A DNA stretch of 26,152 nucleotides from Candidatus Moranbacteria bacterium CG_4_8_14_3_um_filter_41_13 (GTDB lineage Bacteria > Patescibacteriota > Minisyncoccia > Moranbacterales > UBA1568), in the NCBI GenBank assembly GCA_002782305.1, contig PFHN01000092.1, positions 7,345 through 33,496 of the forward strand, in the 5' to 3' direction. The notes below the pieces were generated by a model that saw only the letters and a program-made list of their open reading frames with translations, did not search any database and was not told the DNA's origin. This document shows positions 23,096-26,152 of the stretch, piece after piece. The stretch's first letter is position 1; the number at the start of each line of letters is the position of its first letter. The position numbers and the translations under genes were made by a program.

Positions 23096-24506
23096 AAATC
23101 TTGCGTATTTCATAGCCATTCTGTGTATCTTCTATTTTGTATCCGTGAGTGATGATGAGATCTCGCAGGCGATCAGATTCTGTGAAGTTTTTCTCTGCAC
23201 GCGCCTTGTCTCTGTCCTTGGCTATCAGTCTGACTTCCTCTGGAATATTTTCCTCTTCTTCTTTGAGTCCAAAGAGAAAAAATATTTTTTCGAAAATGAG
23301 TCGGAGAGTGGTGAGATGAAGAGGTATTTCTTGATCGAGAGCGAGGTTTATTTTCTTACACAGCGCGAGCGCAAGTGAGAGAGCTTCGGGAGAATTGAGA
23401 TCATCATTCATTGCTTCTTCTATTTTCTTATATTCATTTTCTCCATTAAGAGGTGATGAAATATCTTCGCTTAAAAGTGTATTTGTGATTCTCTTTCGAG
23501 TGACGAAAAGGCTTTCTTTATTCTTCTTTGCCTGCATGAGAGAATCCCATGTAAAATTCATTTGACTCCGATAATGTGAACCAAGGAGAAGTACGCGGAA
23601 ATCCATAGGAGAGAATCCTTGCATTTTGATATCTTCGAGAGTATAGAAATTTCCTTTGGATTTGGACATTTTTTCTCCGCTTACGAGAATGTGTCTGGCG
23701 TGAAGCCAAAATCGAACAAATGGCTTGTCAGTTATTCCTTCGGATTGAACAATTTCTGCCTCATGATGAGGGAAAATATTGTCTTCACCACCAGTATGGA
23801 TGTCGAGTGTATCACCGAGATATTCCATACTCATTGCACTACATTCGATATGCCAACCAGGATAACCCTCGCTCCAGGGTGATGGCCAGTGCATAATATG
23901 TCCAGCGGGTGCTTTGAGCCAGAGAGCGAAGTCCCACGGGTGCTTCTTATCAGGATGCTCTTCGAGGCGGGCACCGACTTTCAGATTTTCGAGAGTATTA
24001 CCAGAAAGTTTGCCATAATCAGGAAAGGTTGTAACATCGAGAAATACATTGCCGTTTTTTTCATACGCATGCCCTTTGGCAATAAGTATTTCGATGAGCT
24101 TGATCATCTGCTCTACGTGAGCAGTCGCACGAGGGAAATAGTGAGCAGGAAGAATATTCATCGCTTCTTCTGTTTGATGGAAATATTCCTCATAGAACAG
24201 AGTGATTTCTGTCGGTGTTTTCTTCTCTGCACGTGCTTTTTTCTCAATTTTGTCTTCACCACTGTCACCTTGAGCGATATCATCATTCGTCAAGTGACCT
24301 GCGTCGGTGATATTTTTGATCAGACGTACTTCGTAGCCAGCATTTTCGAGCACTCTCCGTAATGTATCAGAAAATACATAGGCTCTGATATTGCCGATAT
24401 GAATGAAACTATAGACGGTAGGTCCGCAAGTGTACATACCGACCTTTCCTGGTTCGAGAGATTGAAATTCTTCTTTGGACTTGGTAAGTGTATTGTAGAA
24501 GCGCAT
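23094..24506 (-). CDS. cysS: Cysteine-tRNA ligase
   Basis: Class I synthetase that charges tRNA-Cys. The 470 residues start [14 protein letters not shown], with the zinc and active-site segment [24 protein letters not shown] (HIGN form of the HIGH motif) split over residues 24-47. Further landmarks are [11 protein letters not shown] (common form is VTDVGHLT), [14 protein letters not shown], the zinc-binding [19 protein letters not shown], and [10 protein letters not shown], the KMSKS loop. The C-terminal helical anticodon-binding part ends with [19 protein letters not shown] chose ATG 24506 because CysRS begins close to the CGPT motif. The longer frame adds 15 unsupported residues. The gene lies between corA (83 bases upstream) and dnaB. 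Confidence 0.96.
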   Translation of the reverse strand: MRFYNTLTKSKEEFQSLEPGKVGMYTCGPTVYSFIHIGNIRAYVFSDTLRRVLENAGYEVRLIKNITDAGHLTNDDIAQGDSGEDKIEKKARAEKKTPTEITLFYEEYFHQTEEAMNILPAHYFPRATAHVEQMIKLIEILIAKGHAYEKNGNVFLDVTTFPDYGKLSGNTLENLKVGARLEEHPDKKHPWDFALWLKAPAGHIMHWPSPWSEGYPGWHIECSAMSMEYLGDTLDIHTGGEDNIFPHHEAEIVQSEGITDKPFVRFWLHARHILVSGEKMSKSKGNFYTLEDIKMQGFSPMDFRVLLLGSHYRSQMNFTWDSLMQAKKNKESLFVTRKRITNTLLSEDISSPLNGENEYKKIEEAMNDDLNSPEALSLALALCKKINLALDQEIPLHLTTLRLIFEKIFFLFGLKEEEENIPEEVRLIAKDRDKARAEKNFTESDRLRDLIITHGYKIEDTQNGYEIRKI

Positions 24507-24589
24507 ATCAAAAGATAAACAGTTACAAAACAATGATACCATAGATATCACAAAGAGGTAAAAGTTAATAAAAAGAAGGATAGATTACC

Positions 24590-25498
24590 TTAGAGCCACT
24601 GCTTTATCTTGAAAATAGTAATCGTGGTAAGTGAAATGATAGCCATAAAGCCCGCATGAATCCAGAAAGCATGAGGACTACCTGAAAACGGAATAGTCGC
24701 ACTCATAGCAAGCATATTGGAATACACTGTCATTGGGAGGAGAATAGCCGAAAAAATGGTAAGCACCTTCATCGTAAGATCGAGTTTATTGGAAAGGAGA
24801 GAATTGTTCGTTGCTTCGAGTGCTTCAATAGTTTCTTTTTGACTTTCAAGAATGTTCCAAAGACGAATGTTTGTTCCAATGAGATCCTGAAAATATATCT
24901 TGATATCAGTAGGGATGAAAGGGTGATTCTTCTGTACGATAGATTCTAGGATAGAACGTTGTGGTTTGAGTGTTCGACGGAAATTGAGGATATCTCGCTT
25001 GAGCACTGATATTTCAAAGACCATCTCTTTCTCTTTGTCTGCAAATACCTGTGTCTCGATATAATCGAGTTTCTGACCAATATGATTGAGTCTTGGGAAA
25101 CAAGAGTCCAGTAAGACCTCGATTATGTCGTGCAAAAGGTGCATCGGAGTTCTTTCAAAAGAAATCTTCTTTTTCGCAGAACTCTTTTCGAGGCTCTCCA
25201 TAAACTTTCCGAGTTGATAGATACTTTGTCTATGGCTCGTGATGAGGTGGTGTTCAGTAAGAATAATATCAAGTTCTCCGGGATAGGTAGTGCGGTGTTC
25301 GGTATCAAAAAGCGGAATATGAATCGATAAGAAAAGACAGCTATCATACTGTACAATCTTAGGCTGATAGGTTGGGGTTGCAAGTTCCTCGATGGCGAGG
25401 GGATGGATGTCAAAGTTCTCCTGAAGGTAGGTAATGTCCTCTGCTTGTGGATTTTCAAAATCAATCCAGGTAATATCCTTGTGTTCGAGTTTTTTCAT
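24590..25498 (-). CDS. CorA-family divalent cation transporter with AMS in place of GMN
   Basis: A pentameric magnesium/cobalt channel family member with 302 residues. The large cytoplasmic N-terminal domain includes ITWIDFENPQAEDITYLQENF, HPLAIEEL, PKIVQYDSCLFLSIHIPLF and the long stalk helix with LDYIETQVF and LKRDILNFRRTLKPQRSIL. Two C-terminal membrane helices follow (about 240-265 and 276-297), ending in a short basic tail (KIKQWL). The GMN selectivity motif at the end of the first helix is almost universal. Here an ungapped alignment of PMTVYSNMLAMS with PLTFIAGVYGMN puts AMS there (bases 24701-24709). Ion selectivity is therefore uncertain, and I do not give the corA symbol as a firm call. 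A promoter and a palindromic leader lie upstream. Confidence 0.85.
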   Translation of the reverse strand: MKKLEHKDITWIDFENPQAEDITYLQENFDIHPLAIEELATPTYQPKIVQYDSCLFLSIHIPLFDTEHRTTYPGELDIILTEHHLITSHRQSIYQLGKFMESLEKSSAKKKISFERTPMHLLHDIIEVLLDSCFPRLNHIGQKLDYIETQVFADKEKEMVFEISVLKRDILNFRRTLKPQRSILESIVQKNHPFIPTDIKIYFQDLIGTNIRLWNILESQKETIEALEATNNSLLSNKLDLTMKVLTIFSAILLPMTVYSNMLAMSATIPFSGSPHAFWIHAGFMAIISLTTITIFKIKQWL

Positions 25499-25509
25499 TT
25501 TCTTGTCAT

Positions 25510-25527
25510 CGTCGCTCGCGAGCGACG
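25510..25527. promoter_or_regulatory. 18-bp perfect palindrome in the leader of the CorA-family gene
   Basis: CGTCGCTCG followed directly by its reverse complement, eleven bases upstream of the CorA-family ATG. In RNA it would fold as seven GC-rich pairs with a CGCG loop. The surrounding 60 bases are strongly AT-rich, so the GC content stands out. It may be a repressor operator or a translation-controlling hairpin. Confidence 0.6.
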
Positions 25528-25557
25528 TGATATTTATTTTTTATTTTCTATAATTTC

Positions 25558-25586
25558 AGTATACCAAGCAATAGGAAAATTGACAA
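25558..25586 (-). promoter_or_regulatory. Promoter of the CorA-family gene
   Basis: On the minus strand: TTGTCA (25586-25581), 17 bases, TATACT (25563-25558), with TGG before it forming an extended -10. The predicted leader is about 53 bases and contains the 18-bp palindrome. Its -35 overlaps that of yidD. Confidence 0.72.
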
Positions 25587-25607
25587 AGAAATCTGAAGGA
25601 TTATGCT
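25580..25607 (+). promoter_or_regulatory. Promoter of yidD, leaderless
   Basis: TTGACA at 25580-25585, 16 bases, TATGCT at 25602-25607. ATG 25614 begins six bases after the -10 box, exactly where transcription is expected to start, so the transcript should be leaderless. Confidence 0.62.
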
Positions 25608-25613
25608 TAGGGT

Positions 25614-25889
25614 ATGTTTAAACACTTCGCTCTCTGGATCATTCGTCTTTATCAGCAAACTCTTTCCCTGGATCATGGTTTCTTGGGGAGAGTTTTTGGT
25701 GAACGTTTCTGCCGATTCTATCCGACGTGTAGTGCCTATACATACGAAGCGATAGAGAAATATGGTGTGGTGAGTGGAAGTTTTCTGGGACTGAAACGTA
25801 TTCTCCGTTGTCATCCGTGGAACGATGGTGGATATGACCCCGTTAAAGAAAAGTCGCCACAAGCGACTGAAGTCGCGCCGAAGATGTAG
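25614..25889 (+). CDS. yidD: Membrane protein insertion efficiency factor YidD
   Basis: A small membrane-associated protein that helps YidC-dependent insertion. The 91 residues contain the whole family core: [16 protein letters not shown], then [19 protein letters not shown] and [18 protein letters not shown]. The three conserved cysteines and the HPW motif are present. The N-terminal amphipathic helix is expected to bind the membrane. The C-terminal tail ([13 protein letters not shown]) is variable. yidD usually sits between rnpA and yidC; here it stands alone, divergent from the CorA-family gene and upstream of a CIRCE-controlled operon. Its promoter suggests a leaderless messenger. Confidence 0.93.
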   Translation: MFKHFALWIIRLYQQTLSLDHGFLGRVFGERFCRFYPTCSAYTYEAIEKYGVVSGSFLGLKRILRCHPWNDGGYDPVKEKSPQATEVAPKM

Positions 25890-26032
25890 CGTTTTGACAT
25901 ACCTCTCTCCAAGAAACATACAGCCTATCTCAATAGGCGAGAGGGACGTGTTGTTGCCAGGAGACAGAGGAAACATAAAGGATGAAGAAATTTGTAAGGA
26001 TGATTGGTACTTAAAGTGGCAATGTCCACAAC
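25890..26032 (+). other. Non-coding stretch with predicted hairpins downstream of yidD
   Basis: No convincing gene is seen here. A perfect six-pair hairpin with a CTCA loop (25923-25928/25933-25938) is stacked on a second six-pair helix (25902-25907/25939-25944) across a 15-base one-sided bulge. A further imperfect pairing is possible between 25945-25957 and 26014-26025. A TTGACA at 25894 lacks a good -10 partner. The only small open frame with a ribosome-binding-like sequence is ten codons long (ATG 25982). The stretch may be the yidD 3' untranslated region or part of a small RNA ending at the terminator. Confidence 0.35.
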
Positions 26033-26069
26033 AAAAGAGGTTTTCTGTGGATAACCTCTTTTTATTTTT
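26033..26069 (+). terminator. Intrinsic terminator upstream of the CIRCE element
   Basis: A ten-pair stem (26033-26042 with 26053-26062), ten-base loop and T-rich tail to 26069. It would end yidD transcription or that of a short RNA. Confidence 0.82.
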
Positions 26070-26119
26070 CTTATTTCTTGGCTTTTTACAGCCTTCTTAT
26101 GTCTCTTTTGGGATGTAAA

Positions 26120-26146
26120 TTAGCACTCTACTTGACAGAGTGCTAA
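26120..26146. promoter_or_regulatory. CIRCE operator (HrcA binding site) with embedded -35
   Basis: A perfect match to the CIRCE inverted repeat: TTAGCACTC, nine bases, GAGTGCTAA. HrcA binds this site to repress heat-shock operons such as groESL, dnaK or hrcA-grpE. The spacer contains TTGACA (26132-26137), a consensus -35 placed so that bound HrcA would block it. The matching -10 and the controlled gene must lie just beyond the right edge. Confidence 0.95.
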
Positions 26147-26152
26147 TTTGTA

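Noticed and set aside
25825..26118. A 97-codon open frame overlapping the end of yidD
   Set aside because: It overlaps yidD in another frame, runs across the intrinsic terminator at 26033-26069 and has no family-like content.
1..26152. CRISPR arrays, tRNA or rRNA genes, insertion sequences
   Set aside because: No regularly spaced repeats, tRNA-like cloverleaf segments in the short intergenic gaps, rRNA-like stretches or transposase genes were seen by eye.

Overview
This 26.2 kb window looks like a chromosomal piece of a small-genome bacterium of the Candidate Phyla Radiation (Patescibacteria), most likely Parcubacteria-like. The inference rests on tightly packed housekeeping genes in short mixed operons and on trimmed enzymes: AspS without the GAD insertion, AlaS without the C-terminal C-Ala region, and a short Pgk. 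A 654-residue 'baseplate J-like' single-pass membrane protein of a kind I recall from this group, and a near absence of Shine-Dalgarno sequences, point the same way. UGA is used as a stop (for example at the end of pyrG), so this is not one of the UGA=Gly lineages. No phage, IS element, CRISPR array, tRNA or rRNA was found.

Layout. 1-4384 (+): 3' part of an ABC exporter, aspS, a peptidase E-like gene broken by a one-base frame change at an A8 run, and a CYTH-domain gene. 4385-6740 (+): rplI and pyrG, ending in a bidirectional terminator. 6764-7069 (-): rpmA, divergent from a small membrane-anchored Ada-type zinc-domain gene and an MFS transporter (7193-8817, +). 8889-13459 (+): scpA-scpB-dacA-mraY-pgk, a compact run mixing chromosome condensation, peptidoglycan synthesis and glycolysis. 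13510-18190 (+): a PfkB kinase, an FtsA-like actin-fold ATPase, the J-like membrane protein and a small coiled-coil protein. 18224-20448 (+): alaS and rplU, ending in a strong terminator. 20513-25498 (-): corA, cysS, dnaB, a structured non-coding element, recR and a small Cys-rich protein gene. 25614-end (+): yidD, a non-coding stretch with hairpins and a terminator, then a perfect CIRCE operator whose controlled heat-shock gene lies just beyond the window.

Functionally the window serves translation (AspS, AlaS, CysS, L9, L21, L27), replication, repair and segregation (DnaB, RecR, ScpAB), the envelope (MraY, DacA, FtsA-like, YidD) and metabolism (PyrG, Pgk, PfkB).

The least explained signal is a 146-bp element between dnaB and recR (21482-21627). 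It has a 28-bp terminal helix with no mismatch when read as plus-strand RNA, and two further hairpins inside. It could be an undescribed structured RNA or a MITE-like repeat. Other points of interest are the candidate -1 frameshift in the peptidase E gene, an 18-bp perfect palindrome in the corA leader, a CorA with AMS where GMN is expected, the FtsA-like/J-like/coiled-coil gene trio, and many -10 boxes 6-13 nt from start codons, which suggests leaderless or near-leaderless transcription.
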